Part shown: positions 1 through 10,300 of the stretch, piece after piece
Position numbering within the stretch: the first letter of the stretch is position 1
Layout of the letters: every line of letters starts with the position of its first letter
Assembly: GCA_036391875.1 (NCBI GenBank)
Contig: DASVZA010000044.1
Span: 116,933-180,932 of the forward strand
DNA from: Parasulfuritortus sp036391875
GTDB lineage: Bacteria; Pseudomonadota; Gammaproteobacteria; Burkholderiales; Thiobacillaceae
Reading direction: 5' to 3'
DNA: 64,000 nucleotides
The notes under the pieces: model-generated
The model's database searches: none
Told to the model about the DNA's origin: nothing
The model's input: the letters and a program-made list of their open reading frames with translations, nothing else
Translations under genes and position numbers: made by a program

Positions 1-1257
<1,257 letters not shown>

Positions 1258-1293
1258 GTTGCCGTCCCAAATACCTGAATATTTCAGTCAAGT

Positions 1294-1932
1294 TTATACG
1301 GCATCGTCGCGCTTAGCCAGTACCTTGTCGACGATTCCGTAGTTGACCGCCTCGTCGGCGCCCATGAAGTAGTCACGATCGGTATCGCGCTCGATGATGT
1401 CGAGCGGCTGGCCGGTATGCTTGGCCATCAGGCCGTTGAGCCTCTCGCGCAGGAACAGGATCTCCTTGGCATGGATCTCGATATCCGAGGCCTGGCCCTG
1501 GAAGCCGCCCAGCGGCTGGTGGATCATCACCCGCGAGTTGGGCAGGCAGAAACGCTTGCCCTTGGCACCGGCGCCGAGTAGGAAGGCACCCATGCTGGCC
1601 GCCTGGCCGATGCACAGAGTGGACACATCCGGCTTGACGAACTGCATGGTGTCGTAGATACCCATGCCGGCCGTGACCGAGCCGCCCGGCGAGTTGATGT
1701 ACAGATAGATGTCCTTGTCCGGATTTTCCGATTCAAGGAACAGGAGTTGGGCCACCACCAGGTTGGCCGTGGTGTCGTTCACCGGGCCGACCAGGAACAC
1801 CACGCGCTCCTTGAGCAGGCGGGAATAAATGTCGTAGGAGCGTTCGCCCCGACCACTCTGCTCGACCACCATGGGGATGTACCCCAGCATGGACGGATCG
1901 GGCATCGTGGAAATGAGTTCTCTGCTGAACAT
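1294..1932 (-). CDS. clpP: ClpP, ATP-dependent Clp protease proteolytic subunit
   Basis: Serine peptidase (family S14) that forms the tetradecameric proteolytic chamber used by ClpX and ClpA. The 212-residue product aligns along its whole length with known ClpP. The catalytic triad is Ser113 (in GQAASMGAF), His138 (in RVMIHQPLGG) and Asp187 (in TDRDYF). A short N-terminal propeptide precedes MVVEQSGRGERSYDIYSRLL. The start overlaps the tig stop as TGATG, which indicates translational coupling in a tig-clpP-clpX operon, the usual proteobacterial order. Confidence 0.98.
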   Translation of the reverse strand: MFSRELISTMPDPSMLGYIPMVVEQSGRGERSYDIYSRLLKERVVFLVGPVNDTTANLVVAQLLFLESENPDKDIYLYINSPGGSVTAGMGIYDTMQFVKPDVSTLCIGQAASMGAFLLGAGAKGKRFCLPNSRVMIHQPLGGFQGQASDIEIHAKEILFLRERLNGLMAKHTGQPLDIIERDTDRDYFMGADEAVNYGIVDKVLAKRDDAV

Positions 1933-3218
1933 CAGGCTTTCCCCATCAGTTGTTCAAGGGTAGTAGGCTCGTCGGTAACCTGGGCGCGTTCAAGGACCAG
2001 CTTGACCACATTGTCCTCGACCACCATTGCCTTGGCTTCCTGCAGCCGGGTCTTGTCTTGATAGTACCACGCGACCACCTCGGAGGGATTTTCGTAGCTC
2101 TGCGAGAATTCTTCGACCAGGGCACGGACCTGAGCCTCTTCCGGCTTGACGTCGTTGGCCTCGGCGAAGCTGTTCAGCATCAGGCTGATCGCCACGCGGC
2201 GCTTGGCCTGGGGCTCGAACACCTCGTCGCTCATCCGGATGTCCTGTTCCTTCATGCCGCGGGCCTTCAGGTCGGACACGGCGCGCTCCAGCATGCTGCG
2301 GCGTTCCATCGCAATCAGGCCCTTGGGCACGTCGAACGGCGTCACGGCCAGCATGCCGTCCAGCACCTGCTCTTTGAGCTTGGTCTGGATGCGGCGCTTG
2401 GCTTCGCGGCTCAGATTGCCGGCCACCTCTTCGCGCAGCTTGGCGGCGCCACCTTCATGGATACCCAGCGACTGGGCGAAGGCATCGTCGACTTCAGGCA
2501 GATGGGGCTCGTGCACCGACTTCATGGTGGCCTCGAAGCTGGCGGTCTTGCCGGCCAGTTCCTTGGCGAAATAATCGGCCGGGAAAGTCACGTCGAAAGT
2601 CTTGGTCTCGCCCGCCTTCATCCCGGTCAGGCCGGCTTCGAATTCGGGCAGGGTGCGACCCTCGCCCAGAACCAGCGGGAAATCCTTGGCTTCGCCGCCT
2701 TCGAAAGGCTCGCCGTCGATCTTGCCTAGATAGTCGACATGGACGCGGTCACCGCTCTGGGAGGCACGCTCGACGACATGGAAATGGATGCGTTGCTTGC
2801 GCAGGACATCCAGGGTGCGGTCGACGTCGGCATCGGTCACTTCGACCACCGGCCGGCTGATCTTGATCTGGCCGAGGTCGCCGACGGTGATGGCCGGAAA
2901 CACTTCGAAGGTGGCGGCGAAGGCGCCCTCGCCGGCCGGGGCGAACTGGGGATAGCCGGCCACGTCCAGTTTGTTGGCCTGCACGGCCTCCACGAAGCGG
3001 GCCTGCAAGGCGTCGCCCAGGACTTCGTTGCGCACTTCGGCGCCATAGCGCAAAGCCACCATCTTCTGGGGCGCCTTGCCCGGGCGGAAACCGTCCAGCT
3101 TCACATTCCTGGCAAGGTTTTGCAGGCGCTTGCCGACTTCGGATTCGATCTCGGCCGGGTTCAGACTGAGGGTTACGCGGCGCTCGAGGCCTTCCAGGGT
3201 TTCTACGGTCACAGACAT
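1932..3218 (-). CDS. tig: Trigger factor (ribosome-associated chaperone/PPIase)
   Basis: Ribosome-bound chaperone that meets nascent chains at the exit tunnel. The 428-residue product has the N-terminal ribosome-binding domain with the GFRPGKAP signature loop, a central FKBP-type domain (about residues 150-235, beginning around GDRVHVDYLGKIDG) and an alpha-helical C-terminal arm domain. I place the start at the ATG of MSVTVETLEG because the minus strand carries an AAGGA ribosome-binding site just upstream. The frame is open further upstream, but that stretch runs through the tRNA-Leu gene and cannot be coding. First gene of the tig-clpP-clpX operon. Confidence 0.97.
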   Translation of the reverse strand: MSVTVETLEGLERRVTLSLNPAEIESEVGKRLQNLARNVKLDGFRPGKAPQKMVALRYGAEVRNEVLGDALQARFVEAVQANKLDVAGYPQFAPAGEGAFAATFEVFPAITVGDLGQIKISRPVVEVTDADVDRTLDVLRKQRIHFHVVERASQSGDRVHVDYLGKIDGEPFEGGEAKDFPLVLGEGRTLPEFEAGLTGMKAGETKTFDVTFPADYFAKELAGKTASFEATMKSVHEPHLPEVDDAFAQSLGIHEGGAAKLREEVAGNLSREAKRRIQTKLKEQVLDGMLAVTPFDVPKGLIAMERRSMLERAVSDLKARGMKEQDIRMSDEVFEPQAKRRVAISLMLNSFAEANDVKPEEAQVRALVEEFSQSYENPSEVVAWYYQDKTRLQEAKAMVVEDNVVKLVLERAQVTDEPTTLEQLMGKA

Positions 3219-3246
3219 TACGGTTCCTTGTTGGATTGCTACATAC

Positions 3247-3331
3247 TGGTGCGAAAGGGGGGACTCGAACCCCCACGCCGCAAGGCGCTGGAACCTAAAT
3301 CCAGTGCGTCTACCAATTCCGCCACTTTCGC
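3247..3331 (-). tRNA. tRNA-Leu (anticodon UAG)
   Basis: On the minus strand this folds as an 85-nt class II tRNA: acceptor stem GCGAAAG pairing with CTTTCGC, anticodon stem CTGGA/TCCAG around loop TTTAGGT (anticodon UAG), a long variable arm (GCGCCTTGCGGCGT region), a T arm with GGTTCGAGTCC, and an encoded CCA end (TGG at the low-coordinate end). It sits immediately upstream of tig and reads CUN leucine codons. Confidence 0.96.
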
Positions 3332-3347
3332 GAAAGCGACGAAGTGT

Positions 3348-3353
3348 AATATA
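3348..3353 (-). promoter_or_regulatory. Possible -10 box of the tRNA-Leu promoter
   Basis: TATATT on the minus strand, ending 16 nt before the tRNA 5' end, is well placed for a -10 hexamer. No good -35 hexamer is seen at 16-18 nt spacing, so support is weak. Confidence 0.3.
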
Positions 3354-3412
3354 GCGCCTCTCTGCTGTCAGCCGTGCCGCTCCGCCCTGCACCGATAACC
3401 TCATGATCCGAA

Positions 3413-4309
3413 ATGACTAATCAAAACAGCAATCTGATCAACGCCGGCCATTACGAAAACTTCCCGGTCGCATCGATCTTCCTCCCCCGCAGATTGAGAG
3501 CCCCGGTCCGGACCATCTACGCGTTTGCCCGGGCCGCTGACGACATCGCCGACGAGGGTGATTTCACGCCGGCGGAACGCATGGCCGGCCTTCAACAATT
3601 TCGTAGCAAATTGCATGCCCTGGAACGGGGCGAATCGACCGATGATCCTATTTTCATAGGCTTAGCAGAGACCATCCATAAACACGATCTGCCCTACGCG
3701 CCGTTTCACGACCTGCTCGATGCCTTCAGCCAGGATGTCGAGAAGACGCGATACGCCAATTTCGGCGAAGTCATGGCGTATTGTCGCAAATCCGCCAACC
3801 CCATCGGCCGCCTCCTGCTCGTGCTCTACGGCGACCGCGACCCGAAGCACCAGGCTTGGTCGGACGGCGTCTGCGCAGCCCTGCAGCTGATCAACTTCCT
3901 GCAGGACGTGGCAGTCGACTACCAGAAAGGCCGCATCTACCTGCCCCAGGACGAAATGGCCAAATTCGGCATCAGCGAACGGCAGATCGCCGAAGGCCGG
4001 GTCGACGCCCTCTGGCAGCAATTCATGAAGACCCAGATCGAACGGACCCGACGCATGCTGGCGGCCGGCGCCCCGCTCGGGCTGGCCCTGAAAGGCCGCA
4101 TCGGCCTGGAAATGCGGCTCATCATCCTGGGCGGCAGCCGCATCCTGGAAAAGCTGCACGACAGCCGGGGCGACATGTTCCGGCAGCGCCCCGTCCTCGG
4201 TCCCATCGACTGGCTGCACATGCTGCGCGGCGCGCTCTGGCCGGGCAAGAAGAAAAGCAACCCCGCGCAAAGCGGATGCGGCAGTTGCGGTTCCGGGTGC
4301 GGCCGGTGA
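3413..4309 (+). CDS. hpnC: HpnC, hydroxysqualene synthase (squalene/phytoene synthase family)
   Basis: In the HpnCDE route HpnC converts presqualene diphosphate into hydroxysqualene. The 298-residue product is all-helical trans-isoprenyl synthase-like, with the two aspartate-rich motifs expected for Mg-diphosphate binding: AADDIADE (D43, D44, D47) and FLQDVAVDYQKGRIYLP (D165, D169). It starts a plus-strand operon and its stop overlaps the GTG start of hpnD (GTGA). The last residues form an odd glycine/cysteine tail (SGCGSCGSGCGR) not needed for the fold. Assignment as HpnC rather than HpnD rests on the shorter motif spacing and on the order C-D-E. Confidence 0.93.
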   Translation: MTNQNSNLINAGHYENFPVASIFLPRRLRAPVRTIYAFARAADDIADEGDFTPAERMAGLQQFRSKLHALERGESTDDPIFIGLAETIHKHDLPYAPFHDLLDAFSQDVEKTRYANFGEVMAYCRKSANPIGRLLLVLYGDRDPKHQAWSDGVCAALQLINFLQDVAVDYQKGRIYLPQDEMAKFGISERQIAEGRVDALWQQFMKTQIERTRRMLAAGAPLGLALKGRIGLEMRLIILGGSRILEKLHDSRGDMFRQRPVLGPIDWLHMLRGALWPGKKKSNPAQSGCGSCGSGCGR

Positions 4310-5139
4310 CCCCTCAGCAATACTGCCGGGACAAGGCGGCGACCAGCGGCTCCAGCTTCTACTACAGCTTCCTGTTCCTGCCCAGACCGAAGCGCGAGGC
4401 GATCACCGCCTTCTACGCATTCTGCCGGGAAGTGGACGACGTGGTCGACGAATGCCACGAGCCCCAGATCGCCCGGACGAAACTGGACTGGTGGCGGACC
4501 GAGCTGGACCGGCTCTACGCCGGCCGGCCCGAGCATCCGGTCAGCCGCGCCCTGGCGCCCGCCATCGCCTCCTTCCCCATCGCCCGCGAACAGTTGGAAG
4601 AGATCATCGACGGCATGGCCATGGATCTGGATCAAGTCCGTTATGCCGATTACAAGGACTTGCGCCTGTACTGCCACCGGGTGGCCGGCATCGTCGGCGA
4701 GGTCGCGGCCGGCATCTTCGGCGCCAGCGCGCACGCGACCATGAAATATGCCGCCCAGCTCGGCCTTGCCTTCCAGCTGACCAACATCATCCGGGACGTG
4801 GGCGAGGACGCCCGCCGCGGCCGGATCTATCTGCCGCAGGAGGAACTGGCCGAGTTCGGCGTCGCTGAAACGGACATCCTCCAAACCCGGGAAACGGACA
4901 ACTTCCGCACGCTCATGGAGTTCCAGTACCAGCGAGCGGTCGCCACCTACGATCAGGCCTTCGCCCTGCTGCCAAAGGTCGATCGCAAGGCGCAACGACC
5001 CGGCCTCATCATGGCGGCGATCTACCGCACCCTGCTGGACGAGATCCGCCGCGACGGCTACCCCGTGCTGCATGCCCGCATCGCCCTGCCGGCGCCCCGG
5101 AAACTCTGGCTCGCGGCCAAAACGTGGCTGACCGCCTGA
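4306..5139 (+). CDS. hpnD: HpnD, presqualene diphosphate synthase
   Basis: Condenses two farnesyl diphosphates to presqualene diphosphate, the first step of the HpnCDE squalene route. The GTG start (MTPQQYCRDKA) matches the usual N-terminus of the family and overlaps the hpnC stop by 4 nt. The frame is open further upstream inside hpnC, but that part is not homologous. The 277-residue protein carries SGSSFYYSFLFLP, REVDDVVDE (D44, D45, D48) and NIIRDVGEDARRGRIYLP (D164, D168). Its 3' end overlaps hpnE by 16 nt, so translation of the three genes is probably coupled. Confidence 0.95.
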   Translation: MTPQQYCRDKAATSGSSFYYSFLFLPRPKREAITAFYAFCREVDDVVDECHEPQIARTKLDWWRTELDRLYAGRPEHPVSRALAPAIASFPIAREQLEEIIDGMAMDLDQVRYADYKDLRLYCHRVAGIVGEVAAGIFGASAHATMKYAAQLGLAFQLTNIIRDVGEDARRGRIYLPQEELAEFGVAETDILQTRETDNFRTLMEFQYQRAVATYDQAFALLPKVDRKAQRPGLIMAAIYRTLLDEIRRDGYPVLHARIALPAPRKLWLAAKTWLTA

Positions 5140-6410
5140 GCCCAGCGATCGCAGTAATCGGCGGAGGCTGGGCCGGATTGGCGGCCGCCGTAACCTTGGC
5201 CGAAGCCGGCCATCCGGTCCAGCTATTTGAATCCGCCAAGCAACTGGGCGGACGAGCACGCAGCGTGGTCTGGGACGGACTGACGATCGACAACGGCCAA
5301 CACCTCATGGCCGGGGCCTACCGGCAGACGTTGGCTCTCATGGCGCAACTCGGCACGCTCGATCTGTTGGAAAGGCGGCGGCTCGATCTGCGCGCCCCCG
5401 GATTCCGGCTTGTCCTGCCCGGCCTACCGGCACCGTTCCACCTCGCTGCCGGCCTGCTGGCCGCACGTGGCCTGAGCCTAGCCGACAAGTTGGCCGCGGT
5501 CCGCTTCATGCTGGACCTGAAAGGCCGGCGCTTCATCCTCGGCGAAGACCTCTCCGCTTCCCAATTGCTGGCCCGCCACCGCCAGCCTCATTACCTGATC
5601 GACCGCTTATGGGAGCCCATCTGCGTCGCCGCGCTCAATACCCCTCTGGCGCAGGCCTCGGCCCAGGTCTTCTGCAACGTGTTGCGCGACAGTCTGGCCG
5701 GAGGCCGCAAGGACAGCGACATGCTGTTCAACCGGGCCGACCTCGGACGCCTGCTGCCCGACGCCGCACGGCAATATCTGATCGAACACGGCAGCACGGT
5801 CCACCTGTCCAGCCGGGTCACGGCCATCCGCCGCGAACAGAACCGGTTCCGACTGGTCGGCCCGGACATCGCGGCCGACCAGGTCATCGTCGCCACCCAT
5901 CCGGCCCAGGTTCCTGCCCTGCTGGCCGGCATCGACGGCACAGCGGAGACAGCCGCCATATTGAGGCAGTTCGCTTGGCAACCCATCGTCACGCTCTGGC
6001 TGCGTTTCGCGGCCGCCGTCAACCTGCCCTATCCCATGCAAGCGCTCGGCCACGGCACGGCGCCTTGGGCATTCGAACGTGGCGACCTCGGCACCGGCCT
6101 GATCGCCATCGTCGCCAGTGCCGAGGGACCCCACCTGCAGCAGGCGCCGGAGACCCTGCTCGACGAATGGCTCGAGCGACTGAGCAAAGCGACGGGGCCC
6201 TTGCCTCCCTTGCTCGCCTGGAAGACCATCGTCGAAAAACGCGCCACCTTCGCCTGCAGCCCCAGCCTGCGCCGCCCGGACAACCGCACGCCGATACCCG
6301 GCCTCTATCTGGCCGGCGACTACACGGCCGGCGATTATCCGGCCACCCTCGAAGGTGCGGTCCGAAGCGGCGTAAAATGCGCCCAACTGATTCAGGAACG
6401 AACGCGATGA
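5124..6410 (+). CDS. hpnE: HpnE, hydroxysqualene dehydroxylase (FAD-dependent)
   Basis: Amine-oxidase-type flavoprotein that reduces hydroxysqualene to squalene. The 428-residue product opens with a Rossmann dinucleotide motif, AVIGGGWAGLAAAVTLAEAG (about residues 10-29), and ends with the FAD-closing signature region GLYLAGDYTAGDYPATLEGA. The start is GTG inside the hpnD 3' end; no ATG fits. Its stop overlaps the next ATG as ATGA. No squalene-hopene cyclase gene is present in the window, so hopanoid synthesis must be completed elsewhere, or squalene is the end product. Confidence 0.94.
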   Translation: MADRLSPAIAVIGGGWAGLAAAVTLAEAGHPVQLFESAKQLGGRARSVVWDGLTIDNGQHLMAGAYRQTLALMAQLGTLDLLERRRLDLRAPGFRLVLPGLPAPFHLAAGLLAARGLSLADKLAAVRFMLDLKGRRFILGEDLSASQLLARHRQPHYLIDRLWEPICVAALNTPLAQASAQVFCNVLRDSLAGGRKDSDMLFNRADLGRLLPDAARQYLIEHGSTVHLSSRVTAIRREQNRFRLVGPDIAADQVIVATHPAQVPALLAGIDGTAETAAILRQFAWQPIVTLWLRFAAAVNLPYPMQALGHGTAPWAFERGDLGTGLIAIVASAEGPHLQQAPETLLDEWLERLSKATGPLPPLLAWKTIVEKRATFACSPSLRRPDNRTPIPGLYLAGDYTAGDYPATLEGAVRSGVKCAQLIQERTR

Positions 6411-7153
6411 ACGACTCCGCAACCAAGTCTCTGCAAGATCGGGTGATCCTGGTCACCGGAGCCGGCCAGGGCATCGGCCGGGCTGCGGCCAAGGCCTTCG
6501 CCGCCCAGGGCGCCACCGTCATCCTGCTCGGCCGCAGCACGGCCAAGCTGGAACAGGTCTACGACGAAATCGTTGCCGCCGGCGCCCCCATGCCGGCCAT
6601 CTTTCCGATGGACCTGGAAAAGGCGACCGACCGCGATTTCGAAACCCTGGCCCAGACCATCGGCTATCAACTGCACCGCCTGGACGGCATCCTGCATTGC
6701 GCAGCCGCCTTCACCCGGCCCAGTCCGCTCGACCTGCAGACCGTGGAGCAATGGCAGTCACTGTTCAAGGTCAACGTCACCGCGCCGTTCGCCATCAACC
6801 GTGCCTGTTTTTCCCTGCTCAAAGCCGCGCCGGACGCCGCGGTCGTCCTGGTCGGCGAAAGCCACGGTCACGAGCCCAAGGCATACTGGGGTGGCTTTGC
6901 CGTTTCCAAGGCCGCGTTGGAGGCCTATTTCAAGGTCCAGGCCGAAGAGTGGGAAGAACTGCCCAACCTGCGGCTCAACCTGGTCATCCCCGGCCCGATC
7001 AATTCCCCGCAGCGGGTCCTGAGCCACCCCGGCGAAGCCAAGGACAGCCTGCCGCAACCCGACATGCTGGCCGCCGACCTGGCCCGCCTGATCGGCCCTT
7101 CCGGTCGCGACCAAGGCGATCGGATCATCGAGTGGCGTCCCCTGCCCGCCTGA
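6407..7153 (+). CDS. yciK: YciK-like short-chain dehydrogenase/reductase lacking the catalytic Tyr
   Basis: SDR family protein of 248 residues, close in length and layout to E. coli YciK. The NAD(P)-binding motif VTGAGQGIG lies at about residues 17-25. The region that should hold the YxxxK active site reads YWGGFAVSKAALE: the lysine is present but the tyrosine is phenylalanine (codon TTT). A Ser is present upstream in VGESHG. The start ATG overlaps the hpnE stop (ATGA), so it is cotranslated with the squalene genes; a link to isoprenoids is inference only. The Phe may be typical of this subfamily, in which case the protein is a non-classical or inactive SDR. Confidence 0.85.
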   Translation: MNDSATKSLQDRVILVTGAGQGIGRAAAKAFAAQGATVILLGRSTAKLEQVYDEIVAAGAPMPAIFPMDLEKATDRDFETLAQTIGYQLHRLDGILHCAAAFTRPSPLDLQTVEQWQSLFKVNVTAPFAINRACFSLLKAAPDAAVVLVGESHGHEPKAYWGGFAVSKAALEAYFKVQAEEWEELPNLRLNLVIPGPINSPQRVLSHPGEAKDSLPQPDMLAADLARLIGPSGRDQGDRIIEWRPLPA

Positions 7154-7320
7154 GCCGGCCACTTCGTCTGCCTTGCCCCGAATGGCGACCGAGCCGGATT
7201 TCTTCCGGTTCGATTTCCGCCAATTGGTTCGACATTCCATCAGCGAAACTGCTAAGTTGACAGTTGCGGCATGCCTCGATTCGGCCCGCTCCATAACAGG
7301 AAAAAACTTGGCACCCCGGG

Positions 7321-10300
7321 ATGAGTTATTCGCAAAGACACTTTGCCCGCCTGAAGACGCGGCAGTTGGCCAACATGGTGTTCTCCAACGGGGAAAAGCT
7401 CGCCTGCGAGATTTGCGACTTCTGCCAGAAAGGCCTCAATCTGCGGCCCGTCGGTAGTGCCCCGCTCGACAATGTCGGCGCGCGCCACTCGAGCGGCGAA
7501 GAAGTCGAAGTCGAATTTCCGGCAACCGGCCCGGGCACTCACCACATATTGCACGGCAAGCTCATCCACAGTTCGGCCACCGACTTCGGCCTCTATGTCG
7601 ACAACATGTCGGGCGAGGCCTTCCAGACGCTGTTCGATGCCCGGGCCGAATTGCCGCAATCCGGCCTCAGCCAAGGCAGCCTGCTCCCGGAAGAACGCCA
7701 GGCCATCTTCCGGGACTGCGTCAACCTGTTCCATACCTTTCTCGGCCAAGCCTGGGATGAACTGATCTCGCACGTCAGGAAACGGGTCAACGAGCGGGAT
7801 GCCTACCCCCTACCCCTGGGCGAGCACTCCCGCTTTCTGAACGGCCTCACCGACTTGCTGCTGCGCATCGGCGACGTCCGCCAGCGGCATTTCGACTTGC
7901 TGGTCGAGCGCATGCAGCACATCGACACCGCCGAATCGAATGCGCTGCCCGAGTCCATCGGCGAACTAGCCATCGTCGACGAGGACAGTTTCGAAGACTG
8001 GCTGAACATTTCCGGCCTATTCAACCGTCTCGAAAGCGATAACCGCGGCGTGATGTTCCAGTTCGCCCTGCGCTTCAGCCGTGTCGCCCCAGCCATGGTC
8101 ACGCCCCGCAACGATCCGTTCGGACCTCAGGCGGTCTGCCAAACTTTCCAGCAAATCCTGGGCGGATTCGATTTCAACAACGCCATGCGGGCAGTCCTGT
8201 ACAAGCGATTCGCGATCGCGCTCGAAGAGAACTACGGCGGCCTGTACACTCAACTCAACCAGTTGCTGGCACCGCTCAAACCGGTCGACATGGCGCTGGA
8301 AAGCGGCCACGAGCCGGGGCGTGTGCCCCGTGCCGCAGCGGAGCAGAAACCGCCCGCACAGAACAAGGAGGACATCGCGGATCAGGTTTCCAAGCTGACC
8401 GAGATTGCCGAGAAGCTGTTCACCCTTTATCCGCCCACCCCGCCGAGCAGCGAACCACAGACTCCCGCGCCACCGGCCGGTCCGGCTCAGGATCGGCAAA
8501 CCACCCCCGGCCATGCCGCCGTACCGGAGAACAGTGCCGAAGACGCGGCCGCCTACCAGCGACAGTTGCAGCAGATCCTGGAACAAATCGCACCCGCCGC
8601 GCCGACACCGGCCACACCACCGCCCACGCATACCGGGCCGGCTGGCATATCGACGGATCACGGAACCCATCCCCGGATCGAGACCCTGTTGAGACAGTTC
8701 GACTCGGTGCAGGCGGTGGTCGACGAGGCCAGCCTGTCGGACCGGATTACCCGTCTGCTCAGCCAACCCACCTTCGCTGGACAATTGTCCCAGCCCCTGC
8801 GCGAGGAACTGGGCACCTTGGCCGGCCTGCTCAACCGGGCGCTGGCGGAACACAGCAGTCAATCCGACATCGACCGGCTGCTGAAAAAGATCGAGAAGCC
8901 GTTGTACGACCTCGCCTTGCGCAGCGACGAGCCGATCCGCCTGGAAAACCATCCGCTCGGCCGTCTGATCAACTTGGTCGATCGCTTCGCCATCGTCGCC
9001 GACGACAACGGCCGATTCCGCGACCCACAGTTTCGCGACCTGATCGAGTCCATCATCGACAAGAGTCTCGGCCAGGCCGAGCTGAATTCGGGCGAACTGG
9101 AACACACCTGCGACGCATTGGAAAAACTGCTCAAATTCCCGATCCAGGTACGCAAACAGCGGGTCGACGGCTACCAGGAAATCAGCGAAGCCAAGGGCCG
9201 CATCCGGGACAGCAACCAACTCGTCGTCGAAGAGCTGAACCAGCAGTTGGCGGGTCGTGCCGTGCCGAAACTCATCCCCAGGCTGCTGGAGCTTGGCTGG
9301 CAGCACCGCCTGGTGCTGCTGAAGCTGCGCGGCGACGACATGGAATGGGACCAATCCTGGCAAATCCTGGCCGAACTGGTCCATGCCTCGGAGTCGGCAT
9401 CCGGCCGAACCACCCCCTCCGGACGAACGCAGCTCCTGGACGCGGTCGAGTCCCGCCTGCTGACGGTCACCGTCACCGGCCGGCAACTCGACGAATTGAT
9501 GAAGGAGCTGGTCGCCTACCTGCAGAATCCGTCCCGGGCCGAGCGCGTCCTGATTCCGGAAGGCTGGTTCAAGCTGGCCGACGTTCAAACCGGCAGCCTG
9601 TCGCCGGAGGACGAATCCCTGTCCGGACAACTGCGCGTCGGCGACTGGTGGGACATCGAACAAGACGGCAAGATGATTCCGATGCAACTGATCTGGCTCA
9701 GCCAGCCCCCGGGCAGGATCTGCTTCGTCAACCGCCCCGCGGACCGCAAGCTGGACCTGACCTTGGGCGAACTGTCGACCCTGATCGACGAGGACCGGGC
9801 CAAGCCCGGCGAGGACCGCGACCTGCCGCTGCTCGAACGTTCCGAATACGGCGTCATCGATGCCATGTACCGGCGCCTGGTCCAGCAAGCCACCCACGAG
9901 CCGATCACCAACCTGCCGAACCGCAAGGCCCTGCTCGTCTACGTCGACCAGGGCGTCCACTTCAAAAGCGTGAACAGCTTCTGCGTCCTGCGCTTCGAAC
10001 CGTACCGGATGATCTTCGATCATTGCGGCATCCAGGCCGGCGAAAACCTCACCCGGACGCTGGCCGCGATGACCGAATACACGCTGGGCAGCAACGACCG
10101 CCTGGCCGTGATCGGAGAAGGCGTATTCGCCATCTTCCTGCCCGGCCTCAACCTCGATGCCGCGCAGCACTTCACGGAACGACTGCGCAAGGACTTCGAA
10201 GGCTTCAACTTCCGACACGACGGGGAAAACTTCTCCATCCAGGTATGTTTCGGTCTCGCCAGTTACCTGCCCGGTGCGACCGAAGCCGCCGAGTCGCTGC

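Noticed and set aside
3219..3404. Extended N-terminus of trigger factor (62 more residues)
   Set aside because: The extension would be translated from tRNA-Leu DNA, and trigger factor begins at MSVTVETLEG with a ribosome site in front.
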